This document shows, piece after piece, positions 45,455 through 53,655 of a stretch of DNA of 64,000 nucleotides. The position numbers and the translations under genes were made by a program. Below the pieces are notes generated by a model. The model had not been told where the DNA came from, searched no databases, and was given only the letters and a program-made list of their open reading frames with translations. This DNA is from Ectopseudomonas khazarica. GTDB lineage: Bacteria > Pseudomonadota > Gammaproteobacteria > Pseudomonadales > Pseudomonadaceae. The stretch is taken from contig NZ_SBHZ01000009.1 of the NCBI RefSeq assembly GCF_004521985.1, positions 124,001-188,000 of the forward strand, given 5' to 3'. Numbering within the stretch: position 1 is the stretch's first letter; each line of letters opens with the position of its first letter.

Positions 45455-45474
45455 TAAGCACCTACGACTAAAGA

Positions 45475-45918
45475 TTAGCGGCAAGAGCTCGGCAGGTACT
45501 TGGCATCGATACCGTTGGTAGCACCCGCTTTGCACTTCCAAGTAACGGCGCCAGTGCTAGTAGTCGGGCTCAGCGCCAAAGTCTTACTAGCGAGACCGCT
45601 GGCAACACCAGAGCCTTTCATAGTCGCAGTGATCAAACCATTGGCGCCCACCGCAACACTGTTGACGTAGTTACCGGAGATAGAGGTGTCGGCAGCCAGA
45701 CCAGCCAGGGCATTAGTGGTCGGCATAGCCCCTTTGCTGGTCCAGTACTCGGTTACAGCGGTGCGAGCACCACCAGCCAGGCTCAGAGCTTCCGATACTT
45801 GCGAACGCGCGGTGTAGTCCTGGTAGGCAGGCAGGGCGATGGCAGCCAGGATACCAATGATGGCGACCACGATCATCAGTTCAATCAGGGTGAAGCCTTT
45901 TTGCAGTTGAGCTTTCAT
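45475..45918 (-). CDS. pilA: Type IV major pilin PilA
   Basis: The 147-residue prepilin has an eight-residue leader ending in Gly, cleavage before Phe, [27 protein letters not shown] as the N-terminal helix with Glu5 of the mature protein (shown as its parts), and a C-terminal disulfide loop Cys129-Cys146 ending SSCR. The mature form is about 139 residues. PilD (49188) would process it. It is divergent from pilB and preceded by a sigma-54 promoter. The C-terminus is not the Ser-ended type used by TfpO, which fits the presence of a different transferase next door. Confidence 0.97.
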   Translation of the reverse strand: MKAQLQKGFTLIELMIVVAIIGILAAIALPAYQDYTARSQVSEALSLAGGARTAVTEYWTSKGAMPTTNALAGLAADTSISGNYVNSVAVGANGLITATMKGSGVASGLASKTLALSPTTSTGAVTWKCKAGATNGIDAKYLPSSCR

Positions 45919-45963
45919 ATTTCTCTCCTAGAAGGGTATAGGTACCGAGACCTGATCAACAGT

Positions 45964-45980
45964 AAGCAGGTTGCATGCCA
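45964..45980 (-). promoter_or_regulatory. Sigma-54 (RpoN) promoter of pilA
   Basis: On the minus strand TGGCATgcaacCTGCTT gives GG and GC at the required ten-base spacing, 46-62 bases upstream of the pilA ATG. Pseudomonas pilA is known to need RpoN and PilSR; PilR sites would lie within 45985-46100, not resolved here. Confidence 0.8.
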
Positions 45981-46167
45981 ACATCATCAGGCGGCCGAAC
46001 CCGGTACATTACGACTCGCCGTACACCGCTTCGGCAGTGACAGACCACCATCACAGCGTAGATGGCAGCGCTCGCCTCCGCCTCTACATATCCTTGGCCC
46101 GATCACCTTACTCCTCATCCACTCCGCATCCCTCGCGCACCAACTTTAACTCAAGCGCAACCCCGCC

Positions 46168-46188
46168 CGGCACTATGTGCCGTTTTTT
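46168..46188 (+). terminator. Terminator-like hairpin between pilA and pilB
   Basis: CGGCAC-TAT-GTGCCG followed by TTTTTT, oriented for plus-strand transcripts. No plus-strand protein gene precedes it, so it may end a short or antisense transcript started upstream of pilA, or shield pilB from read-through. Confidence 0.6.
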
Positions 46189-46208
46189 GTCACATCAAAC
46201 TGAGCTGT

Positions 46209-46237
46209 TTGGCAGGCGCTAAGCGACTAGGTTATAA
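46209..46237 (+). promoter_or_regulatory. Probable sigma-70 promoter of pilB
   Basis: TTGGCA, a 17-base spacer and TTATAA, ending 27 bases before the pilB ATG and just behind the terminator-like hairpin. Confidence 0.5.
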
Positions 46238-46263
46238 GTCAGGCATTGTGTTTGGAGCACGTG

Positions 46264-47967
46264 ATGAACGAAAGCATTTCCCTTTCCGGCCTGGCGAGAC
46301 AGCTTGCCCTGGCCGGCCTCATGGACGAGAAAGCAGCCCAGCAGGCTCAGCAGCAGGCCCAGCGCAACAAATTGCCGCTGGTGACCTATCTTGTGCAGAA
46401 CAAGCTGGTTAAAAGTCGCGCCTTGGCTGAATTGGCTGCTGAGCAGTTCGGGGTGGCGTTCTTTGACCTGAACGCTATCGACAAAGAAGGGCAACCGCGT
46501 GACCTTGTTACCGAGAAACTAGTACGCCAACATCGCGTGCTGCCTCTGTGGCGGCGCGGCAACAAGTTGTTCATAGGCATCTCCGACCCCACCAGCCACC
46601 AGGCGGTCACTGACGTACAGTTCAGTACAGGCCTGACCACCGAAGCAATTTTGGTCGAGGACGACAAGCTCGGCGACGCCATCGACAAGTTCTTCGATTC
46701 TGCCAATAGCGGAATGGACGACCTTGCCGACGTAGATCTCGATGGCCTAGATGTCGAGGTCGTCGACGACGACAAACAGTCTGGTGACGCTGGAGCAGAT
46801 GCTGATGACGCCCCCGTTGTGCGCTTCGTCAACAAGATGCTGCTTGATGCCATCAAAGGAGGCTCCTCGGACCTGCACTTCGAGCCTTACGAAAAAGCCT
46901 ATCGAGTGCGCTTTCGTACCGATGGGATGCTCCACGAGGTCGCTCGCCCCCCCATCCAGTTGGCACCACGAATCTCAGCACGCCTCAAGGTAATGGCCGC
47001 ACTGGATATCTCCGAGCGGCGCAAACCGCAGGACGGCCGCATCAAGATGAAGATATCCAAGACCAAGGCCATCGACTTCCGCGTCAACACACTGCCCACT
47101 CTGTGGGGTGAGAAAATCGTGATGCGGATTCTCGACCCCACCAGCGCACAGATGGGTATCGATGCCCTGGGTTATGAGGAAGAGCAGAAGGAGCTATACC
47201 TCAGCGCCCTCAAGCAACCGCAAGGCATGATTCTGGTTACAGGCCCCACCGGTTCGGGCAAGACCGTCTCGCTCTATACCGGGCTGAATATCCTCAACAC
47301 TCCGGACGTGAACATCTCGACCGCGGAAGACCCGGTCGAGATCAACCTCGAGGGTATCAACCAAGTCAACGTCAATCCCAAACAGGGCATGGACTTCACC
47401 CAAGCCTTGCGTGCGTTCCTGCGCCAGGACCCGGACATCATCATGGTGGGCGAGATCCGTGACCTCGACACCGCCTCCATCGCCGTCAAGGCCGCACAGA
47501 CCGGACACATGGTGATGTCCACCCTACACACCAACAGCGCAGCGGAAACCCTGACTCGCCTGCGCAACATGGGCGTGCCCTCGTTCAACATCGCCACCTC
47601 GGTCAACCTGATCATCGCCCAGCGCCTGGCACGCAAGCTGTGCAGCACCTGCAAAAAAGAAGTCGACGTACCACGCGATACCCTGCTGGCCGAAGGTTTC
47701 CCCGAAGACAAGATCGGCACCTTCAAGATCTACGGCCCGGTTGGCTGCGATAATTGCAAGGGCGGCTACAAGGGTCGTGTCGGTATTTATGAAGTGGTTA
47801 AAAACACGGCCAACCTGCAGCGGATTATCATGGAGGAAGGCAACTCCATCGATATCGCCACACAGATGCGTAAAGACGGCTTTAATGATCTACGCACCTC
47901 CGCTTTGCTCAAGGCCATGCAAGGGGTTACCAGCCTTGAGGAAGTCAACCGCGTGACCAAGGATTAA
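46264..47967 (+). CDS. pilB: Type IV pilus extension ATPase PilB
   Basis: PilB powers pilus polymerisation at the inner-membrane base. The 567-residue protein has N-terminal MshEN-type domains (from MNESISLSGLARQLALAGL), then a core with Walker A GPTGSGKTVSLY, the Asp box ISTAEDPVEINLEG, Walker B IIMVGEIRDLDTA, the His box GHMVMSTLHTNSA and a tetracysteine zinc site (LCSTCKK ... GCDNCKGGY). The MshEN segment is a c-di-GMP-binding fold in related ATPases. ATG at 46264 matches P. aeruginosa PilB; an upstream ATG adds six residues. Followed by pilC after two bases. Confidence 0.97.
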   Translation: MNESISLSGLARQLALAGLMDEKAAQQAQQQAQRNKLPLVTYLVQNKLVKSRALAELAAEQFGVAFFDLNAIDKEGQPRDLVTEKLVRQHRVLPLWRRGNKLFIGISDPTSHQAVTDVQFSTGLTTEAILVEDDKLGDAIDKFFDSANSGMDDLADVDLDGLDVEVVDDDKQSGDAGADADDAPVVRFVNKMLLDAIKGGSSDLHFEPYEKAYRVRFRTDGMLHEVARPPIQLAPRISARLKVMAALDISERRKPQDGRIKMKISKTKAIDFRVNTLPTLWGEKIVMRILDPTSAQMGIDALGYEEEQKELYLSALKQPQGMILVTGPTGSGKTVSLYTGLNILNTPDVNISTAEDPVEINLEGINQVNVNPKQGMDFTQALRAFLRQDPDIIMVGEIRDLDTASIAVKAAQTGHMVMSTLHTNSAAETLTRLRNMGVPSFNIATSVNLIIAQRLARKLCSTCKKEVDVPRDTLLAEGFPEDKIGTFKIYGPVGCDNCKGGYKGRVGIYEVVKNTANLQRIIMEEGNSIDIATQMRKDGFNDLRTSALLKAMQGVTSLEEVNRVTKD

Positions 47968-47969
47968 CC

Positions 47970-49187
47970 ATGGCGGAAAAAGCTCTAAAAACCAGCGCGT
48001 TCAAGTGGGAAGGCAAAGATCGACGCGGCGCCGCCGTCAAGGGCGTCATGAATGGCCAGAATCCTGCGTTGGTCAAGGCACAGCTGCGCAAGCAGGGTAT
48101 CAACCCGACCAAGGTGCGCAAGGAATCTTCTCTGTCCTTCGGCAAGGGCAAGAAGGTCAAGCCGATGGATATCGCCCTGTTTACCCGACAGATGGCGACC
48201 ATGATGAAGGCCGGCGTACCACTACTGCAGTCTTTCGACATCATCTCCGAAGGGTTCGACAACCCAAACATGCGCAAGCTGGTGGACGAGGTGAAGCAGG
48301 AGGTGGCTGCAGGCAACAGCTTCGCGGCCTCGCTACGCAAGAAGCCCGAGTACTTCGACGAACTTTACTGCAACTTGGTGGAATCTGGCGAACAGGCCGG
48401 TGCCTTGGAAAACCTGCTGGATCGTATCGCCACCTACAAGGAAAAGACAGAGGCACTCAAAGCCAAGATCAAGAAGGCAATGAACTACCCCATAGCTGTA
48501 GTCGTGGTAGCTGTCATCGTATCTGCGATATTGCTAATCAAAGTTGTCCCTCAGTTTGAAGAGGTCTTCGCAAACTTTGGCGCAGAGCTTCCTGCCTTTA
48601 CCCTTATGGTCATTGGAATATCTCAAGTTCTTCAAAAATGGTGGTTCATATTCCTAATCGGCATCTTCGCTACAGCTTTTGCGTTCAAAGAGGCGATAAA
48701 ACGCTCCCAAAAGCTTCGAGATTCGATAGACCGAGGCGTGCTAAAGCTGCCTATCGTTGGCGACATCCTTTACAAATCTGCTGTAGCACGCTTCGCACGC
48801 ACATTGTCCACTACATTTGCGGCTGGCGTACCGTTAGTAGATGCGCTGGACTCTGTTGCCGGAGCAACCGGCAATATCGTATTCAAGAATGCCACCAATA
48901 AAATCAAGGCGGATGTTTCAACCGGCATGCAATTGAACTTCTCCATGCGCACTACTGGAACGTTCCCCAGCATGGCCATCCAAATGACCGCGATTGGTGA
49001 GGAGTCTGGCTCGCTGGATGAAATGTTGGACAAGGTCGCCAGTTTCTATGAAGCAGAGGTGGACAACATGGTCGACGGCCTCACCAGCTTGATGGAACCC
49101 ATCATCATGTCCGTACTGGGTGTGCTAGTTGGCGGCCTGATCATCGCCATGTACCTGCCAATCTTCCAGTTGGGCTCTGTGGTCTAA
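47970..49187 (+). CDS. pilC: Type IV pilus inner-membrane platform protein PilC
   Basis: PilC is the polytopic platform protein with two GspF domains of the pilus motor. Of 405 residues, hydrophobic helices lie near 175-200, 220-245 and 375-400. The motifs FTRQMATMMKAGVPLLQSFDII and FARTLSTTFAAGVPLVDALDSVAG mark the two repeats. Codon use changes inside the gene: about 48484-48960 is distinctly AT-richer (ATA, TTG, CTA, AAA, GTT) than both flanks, suggesting a recombinant patch. The next gene follows directly. Confidence 0.97.
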   Translation: MAEKALKTSAFKWEGKDRRGAAVKGVMNGQNPALVKAQLRKQGINPTKVRKESSLSFGKGKKVKPMDIALFTRQMATMMKAGVPLLQSFDIISEGFDNPNMRKLVDEVKQEVAAGNSFAASLRKKPEYFDELYCNLVESGEQAGALENLLDRIATYKEKTEALKAKIKKAMNYPIAVVVVAVIVSAILLIKVVPQFEEVFANFGAELPAFTLMVIGISQVLQKWWFIFLIGIFATAFAFKEAIKRSQKLRDSIDRGVLKLPIVGDILYKSAVARFARTLSTTFAAGVPLVDALDSVAGATGNIVFKNATNKIKADVSTGMQLNFSMRTTGTFPSMAIQMTAIGEESGSLDEMLDKVASFYEAEVDNMVDGLTSLMEPIIMSVLGVLVGGLIIAMYLPIFQLGSVV

Positions 49188-50057
49188 ATGCTCATTGTCG
49201 ACTTTCTGGCCAGCCATGCGCTGGCCTTTATTTTGTGTGTTGTCCTACTTGGCTTGCTGGTAGGCAGCTTCCTCAACGTCGTGATCTACCGTCTGCCGAA
49301 GATGCTTCAACGCGACTGGCAAGCCCAGGCCCGCGAGGTGCTGGAGATGCCACCGGTACCTCAAGCAGAGACATTCAACCTGGTGCTGCCCAATTCCTGC
49401 TGCCCGCAATGCGGCCATGAGATAAAGCCCTGGGAGAACGTGCCGGTCATCAGCTACCTGTTCCTGCGTGGCAAATGCTCGAACTGCAAGACGCCCATCA
49501 GCAAGCGCTACCCTCTGGTGGAGCTGGCCTGCGGCGTGCTGTCCGGCTATATCGCCTGGCACTTCGGTTTCACCTGGCAGACCGGCGCCATGCTGGCGCT
49601 GACCTGGGGCCTGCTGGCGATGAGCCTGATCGACGCCGACCACCAGATCCTGCCGGACATTCTGGTACTGCCGCTGCTGTGGCTGGGCCTGATCGTCAAC
49701 TGCTTCGGCCTGTTCACCAGCCTGGAAGACGCACTCTGGGGCGCCATTGCCGGCTACCTGAGCCTGTGGTCGGTGTACTGGCTGTTCAAGCTGGTCACCG
49801 GCAAGGAAGGCATGGGCTACGGCGACTTCAAGCTCCTGGCGATGCTTGGCGCCTGGGGTGGCTGGCAGATTCTGCCGCTGACCATCCTCCTGTCTTCGCT
49901 GGTTGGCGCGGTGCTTGGCGTGATCCTGCTGCGCATGCGCGGCAGCGACTCCAGCACGCCGATGCCCTTCGGCCCCTATCTGGCCATTGCCGGCTGGATC
50001 GCGCTGCTGTGGGGCGATGTGATTACCGGCAGCTACCTGAAGTTCGCCGGCTTCTAG
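49188..50057 (+). CDS. pilD: Prepilin peptidase / N-methyltransferase PilD
   Basis: PilD cleaves and N-methylates type IV prepilins and type II secretion pseudopilins. The 289-residue protein has the N-terminal domain with GSFLNVVIYRLPKML, the two CxxC pairs CPQCGHE and CSNCKTP, and the aspartic protease motifs LIDADHQILPD and GYGDFKL. The start codon follows the pilC stop directly. High-GC codon use returns in this gene. Confidence 0.97.
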   Translation: MLIVDFLASHALAFILCVVLLGLLVGSFLNVVIYRLPKMLQRDWQAQAREVLEMPPVPQAETFNLVLPNSCCPQCGHEIKPWENVPVISYLFLRGKCSNCKTPISKRYPLVELACGVLSGYIAWHFGFTWQTGAMLALTWGLLAMSLIDADHQILPDILVLPLLWLGLIVNCFGLFTSLEDALWGAIAGYLSLWSVYWLFKLVTGKEGMGYGDFKLLAMLGAWGGWQILPLTILLSSLVGAVLGVILLRMRGSDSSTPMPFGPYLAIAGWIALLWGDVITGSYLKFAGF

Positions 50058-50092
50058 GAATCCATACCGCCCCCAAGATCCACACTGCATGA

Positions 50093-50154
50093 CGCTGACT
50101 CCTGCAGGAGTCAGCTCGCCAGCGATACGCACGCTCATCCGCTCGCCAGCAGGT
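50093..50154. repeat. Degenerate REP-like hairpins before coaE
   Basis: GACTCCTGCAGGAGTCAGCTCGCCAGCGAT followed by CCGCTCGCCAGCAGG (given in parts: GACTCCTGCAGGAGTC is a perfect palindrome). The words resemble a decayed REP unit. No gene lies in this 180-base gap. Confidence 0.5.
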
Positions 50155-50236
50155 ATGCATCTACTGACTGTTCGCCTCACCCGGCAATCCCCCTTACAAT
50201 CGCGCCCTTGAGCAATCACGGGACCGCATCGGCGTT

Positions 50237-50845
50237 ATGAAACCCTGGATACTTGGCCTCACCGGCGGCATCGGCAGCGGCAAGAGCGCCGTGGCGCAAG
50301 GCTTCATCGAACGCGGCATACATGTGGTCGATGCCGATCACGCGGCGCGCTGGGTCGTGGAGCCGGGACGACCGGCGCTGGCCAGGATCGTCGAGCATTT
50401 CGGCAACGGTGTGCTGCAGGCGAATGGAGAACTGGACCGCGCTGCGCTGCGCAAGCTGATCTTCACCGACCCGGAGCAACGCCGCTGGCTGGAAAGCCTG
50501 CTGCACCCACTGATCGGCCAGGAAATCGTGCAGGTCCTGGCGCGCGCCGAGTCACCCTACGCCATCCTGGTGTCGCCGCTGCTGGTGGAGTCCGGCCAGC
50601 GCCATATGACGCAGCGTATTCTGGTCGTCGACACGCCCGCTGACCTGCAGGTGCAACGCACCATCGCCCGCGACCAGAGCTCCGAGGAGCAGGTACGCGC
50701 CATCATGCAGGCACAGGCCAGCCGCGAGGAGCGGCTGCGGCATGCCGACGACGTGCTGAACAACGATCGCGACCTGGCCTGGCTCGATGCGGAAGTCGAG
50801 CGTCTGCACACCCTCTATCTGACCCTGCGCGGAGGCCAATCATGA
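50237..50845 (+). CDS. coaE: Dephospho-CoA kinase
   Basis: CoaE carries out the last step of coenzyme A synthesis, phosphorylating the 3'-hydroxyl of dephospho-CoA. The 202-residue P-loop kinase has [30 protein letters not shown] and the family block [10 protein letters not shown]. Following pilD is the conserved order of Pseudomonas. It overlaps yacG by four bases. Confidence 0.97.
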   Translation: MKPWILGLTGGIGSGKSAVAQGFIERGIHVVDADHAARWVVEPGRPALARIVEHFGNGVLQANGELDRAALRKLIFTDPEQRRWLESLLHPLIGQEIVQVLARAESPYAILVSPLLVESGQRHMTQRILVVDTPADLQVQRTIARDQSSEEQVRAIMQAQASREERLRHADDVLNNDRDLAWLDAEVERLHTLYLTLRGGQS

Positions 50846-51036
50846 CCACCACCGTTCAATGCCCTACCTGCGGCGCGCCCGTCGAATGGAAAGCGGAAAG
50901 CACCTACCGCCCCTTCTGCTGCGAACGCTGCAAACTGATCGACCTGGGCGCCTGGGCTGCGGAAGAACACGCCATCCCCGGCGACAATCTGGAAGACGAG
51001 CTGTTCAGCGGCGACCTGCCGACGCGACCACACTGA
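50842..51036 (+). CDS. yacG: DNA gyrase inhibitor YacG (zinc-binding)
   Basis: A 64-residue protein with four zinc cysteines ([12 protein letters not shown] and [20 protein letters not shown]). In E. coli YacG binds GyrB and inhibits gyrase. Overlap with coaE shows coupling. Confidence 0.95.
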   Translation: MTTTVQCPTCGAPVEWKAESTYRPFCCERCKLIDLGAWAAEEHAIPGDNLEDELFSGDLPTRPH

Positions 51037-51090
51037 GCAGCAACCGCCTGGCCGAGCAGCCCGTCGCTCGAAACGGTTCCCCGCTGCCGC

Positions 51091-51306
51091 TCAAGGACGC
51101 ATGAAAGCGTAGTCACGCTCCTCGTCGAGGTTGTCGGCAAGAAACTGCAGCTCGTGCGCCAGCTCCTGCGCGTCGCGCGACGCCTTGTTCAGCTGCACCA
51201 CCTCCGCCAGCAACGCACGCAGCACCATCAGCCGATCGAAGCCCTGCGCCTCGGCCTCACGCAGGTCGTCGCCAAGGGCGTCTCTGGCCCACTTGTAAAT
51301 GCTCAT
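51091..51306 (-). CDS. Small conserved hypothetical protein
   Basis: A 71-residue acidic, helical protein (MSIYKWARDALGDDLREAEA, then QGFDRLMVLRALLAEVVQLN and on to DEERDYAFMRP). It has no signal peptide or membrane helix. A similar small gene occupies this place in other Pseudomonas. It may be a coiled-coil helper; no function is known to me. It converges with yacG. Confidence 0.7.
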   Translation of the reverse strand: MSIYKWARDALGDDLREAEAQGFDRLMVLRALLAEVVQLNKASRDAQELAHELQFLADNLDEERDYAFMRP

Positions 51307-51410
51307 GCCGCAGCCTCCCGTAGTTTTTCACAGCATGGCGCACGCCCCTGCCCGGGCATTGACTCGCGTCAACGCCTGGCCCGCCATTCAGGCGCTCGAT
51401 GCAGCGCCAT

Positions 51411-52100
51411 TCACTCGCCGCGATCGCCTTCCTTCCAGGGCGCCTGCAGGTAGCGACTGCGATTGAAGGTCTCCAGCCAGTCGGGATAGAACACCACCAG
51501 TGCCGTGACGATCGTGCCGTTGATGAAGGCCTCGGGAAACGCCACCAGCCACAGGTACCCGGCAAAGTCATCGAGCCACGGCGGCATCGGGTACAGGCCA
51601 TCCATCCACAGCAATGCCAGACCACCGAGCAAGGTCATCAGGGTGGCCAGTGCCGCGGGAAAGAAGCCGCAGAAGAAGATGTAGACGAACAGATTGCGGG
51701 GCTGCGCGCGCTCCACCCGTATCGCGCACAGCTCGGTCACCAGCACCGGGATCAGCACCAGCAGCACGCCATTGACGCCAAGCGCGGCCAGATCCAGACG
51801 CCCCATGACCAGCAACCCCATCTGCGCTGCCAGGCCTGCCAGTATCGCCAGGGGCCAGTCCAGCAACAGGGTGACCGCCGTCATGCCGATGAAGTGGTAG
51901 GACAGCCCCGAGTCGAAATCGCGACGCACCAGCCAGAGCAGGACCAACCCCAGCATCGTGCCGAACAGCAGGTGCTGGCGGCGCAGATCGCTGAACAGCT
52001 CCAGCCAGGGCGCGCGCACCAGTGCCCAGAGCAGCGCCAGCGCATAGATCAGCCAACCGCCCAGCAATGTGCTGAACGCCAACAGCTCAGAAGCGATCAT
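51411..52100 (-). CDS. CbiM-like energy-coupling-factor membrane protein
   Basis: The 229-residue protein has six or seven hydrophobic segments and the CbiM-like LSYHFIGMTAVTLLLDWPLAILAGLAAQMGLL and GFFPAALATLMTLLGGL blocks. CbiM-type S components bind cobalt or nickel, but here the N-terminal His motif is reduced (a single SYHFIG) and no ATPase or T component lies beside it. So metal uptake is only a possibility. The start at 52100 opens directly into the family sequence. Confidence 0.7.
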   Translation of the reverse strand: MIASELLAFSTLLGGWLIYALALLWALVRAPWLELFSDLRRQHLLFGTMLGLVLLWLVRRDFDSGLSYHFIGMTAVTLLLDWPLAILAGLAAQMGLLVMGRLDLAALGVNGVLLVLIPVLVTELCAIRVERAQPRNLFVYIFFCGFFPAALATLMTLLGGLALLWMDGLYPMPPWLDDFAGYLWLVAFPEAFINGTIVTALVVFYPDWLETFNRSRYLQAPWKEGDRGE

Positions 52101-52219
52101 GGGGTCTCGACCTTCCTTTCCGTTCGTCGCGCGCAGGGTTTGCCAGGCAGTCTACACCGCCTCAGAACGCCTGTTCAGACACCTGGCGCATCGCCCCGTG
52201 CAACGGCTAAGCTTCGGTG

Positions 52220-52849
52220 ATGGACGATTCCGACTACCTGCGTCTGCTCACGCATCAGGCCGAACAGGCCAACGCCTTCCTCTCCAACGCCAGGAAATGG
52301 GAGCGTGAACGCTGGGTCTGCCAGCGCCTGCTGCAGGCACTGAACGTGCGCCACCACAGCGACGACTTCAACCCGAGCGGCCAGGAACCGCCCGACGTGC
52401 TGTTTCGCGAGGCCAACTTCGAAGTGTTCTTCGTCCTCGACGAGGGTCGGCGCCTCAACGACGAATGGCGAGCCGAGCTGGAGCGCCGTCGCAGCGCCTT
52501 TTCCCTGAGCCAGCTGGTGCGCCGCGAAGCCCGCCCCAAGCGCATTCCCGCCAGCGAAATGCAGGCGCGCCTGGCCCCGACCTTGCGCAAGAAGGCACAC
52601 AACTACCGCGAGCGCGGCATTGACCTGGGCGAGCTGGACCTGGTCGCGTTCGTCAGCCTCAAGCGGGCCGTGCTGGACTGCAACAGCCATTTCCCACCGC
52701 CCACCGAGTACCTGCGCCAGGGCTGGCGCTCGCTGTCGCTGGTCGGTCCGCGCTTCGCCCGCGTGCTGTTCGCCCACCCGGACGCCCCGGATTTCCTGCG
52801 CCACAACCTGGGCCGCAGCGTGCTGTTCGACATCGGTATCGGCCTGTGA
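52220..52849 (+). CDS. DUF1780 protein
   Basis: A 209-residue soluble protein (MDDSDYLRLLTHQAEQANAF) of a small family of Pseudomonas with a restriction-like-fold appearance: PPDVLFREANFEVFFVLDEGRR has the spacing of a D-ExK core (PDV...EVFFVLDEG). No catalytic function is known to me. The ATG at 52220 is preferred over the GTG directly before it. It overlaps the MOSC gene by four bases. Confidence 0.85.
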   Translation: MDDSDYLRLLTHQAEQANAFLSNARKWERERWVCQRLLQALNVRHHSDDFNPSGQEPPDVLFREANFEVFFVLDEGRRLNDEWRAELERRRSAFSLSQLVRREARPKRIPASEMQARLAPTLRKKAHNYRERGIDLGELDLVAFVSLKRAVLDCNSHFPPPTEYLRQGWRSLSLVGPRFARVLFAHPDAPDFLRHNLGRSVLFDIGIGL

Positions 52850-53394
52850 GCCCGCTGCAGGAACTGCTGGCCGATGTGCCGCAAAGCGGACGCGTGCGCT
52901 GGATTGGCGTGCGCCCCAAGCCACGGGAAGCCATGCTCGAAGTCGAAGCCGTCGAGGCCCGCCGTGAAGCCGGCCTGACCGGCGACCACAGCCGCCCCGG
53001 ACCACGCAACGCACGGCAGGTCACCCTGATCCAGTGGGAGCACCTGGCCGTGGTCGCCGCCCTGCTCGGCCGCGACACGCCACTGCCGCCGGACGAGCTA
53101 CGGCGCAATATCGCGGTCGCCGGCATCAACCTGTTCAGCCTCAAGGGCCGCTATTTCCGCATCGGCCAGGCGCTCCTGCAGACCACCGGCTGGTGCCAGC
53201 CCTGCGCGCGCCTCGAGGAGCGCCTTGACCGTGGCACCTTCCAGGCCATGCGCGGCCATGGCGGCATCACCGCACGGGTGATCGAGGGCGGCATCATTCG
53301 CCTCGACGACAGCGTGCGAGTCGAAATCCTCGACAACCTTTCTGACCCGCAGGACAACGACGCTCGCCAAGGCTGGCGGGCGCGCCTAGAATAG
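52846..53394 (+). CDS. MOSC-domain protein
   Basis: A 182-residue MOSC protein: GVRPKPREAMLEVEAVEA start, RQVTLIQWEHL, LRRNIAVAGINLFSLKGRYFRIGQALLQTTGWCQPCARLE with the conserved cysteine in GWCQPC, and GHGGITARVIEGGII. MOSC proteins handle sulfur or molybdenum cofactor chemistry; this short stand-alone type is not assigned. GTG start coupled to DUF1780. Confidence 0.88.
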   Translation: MSPLQELLADVPQSGRVRWIGVRPKPREAMLEVEAVEARREAGLTGDHSRPGPRNARQVTLIQWEHLAVVAALLGRDTPLPPDELRRNIAVAGINLFSLKGRYFRIGQALLQTTGWCQPCARLEERLDRGTFQAMRGHGGITARVIEGGIIRLDDSVRVEILDNLSDPQDNDARQGWRARLE

Positions 53395-53418
53395 CCGCAT
53401 TCACGCAGAGGCCCTTCC

Positions 53419-53592
53419 ATGACCAGCCGCCTGAGCCCCGAAGACCAGCAGAAAGTCGATCAGTACCTGAGTGCGCCGCAGCATCAGGTCGAGCGTCAGC
53501 CCTTTCGCGTCTGGCGCCTGCTCACCATCGTGCTGATCGCCGTCATCGGCCTGGGCCTGCTGAGCCGCTTTCTGAGTCGACTGGTGCTATGA
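53419..53592 (+). CDS. DUF3094 small membrane protein
   Basis: A 57-residue protein: MTSRLSPEDQQKVDQYL, then a basic QPFRVWR and one C-terminal membrane helix (LLTIVLIAVIGLGLLSRFLS). It matches the short DUF3094 family of Pseudomonas. It follows MOSC after 24 bases, and ndh follows after 63. Confidence 0.8.
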   Translation: MTSRLSPEDQQKVDQYLSAPQHQVERQPFRVWRLLTIVLIAVIGLGLLSRFLSRLVL

Positions 53593-53655
53593 GCTGCCTC
53601 GCGCTCGCCCTCTCGCACTCACACCGTCTTTTTCAAAGCCTTGTGAGCACTTTCC

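Noticed and set aside
45799-46149. 116-codon plus-strand frame across the pilA start
   Set aside because: Antisense to the conserved pilA 5' end and promoter; a non-coding transcript is possible but a protein is not supported.
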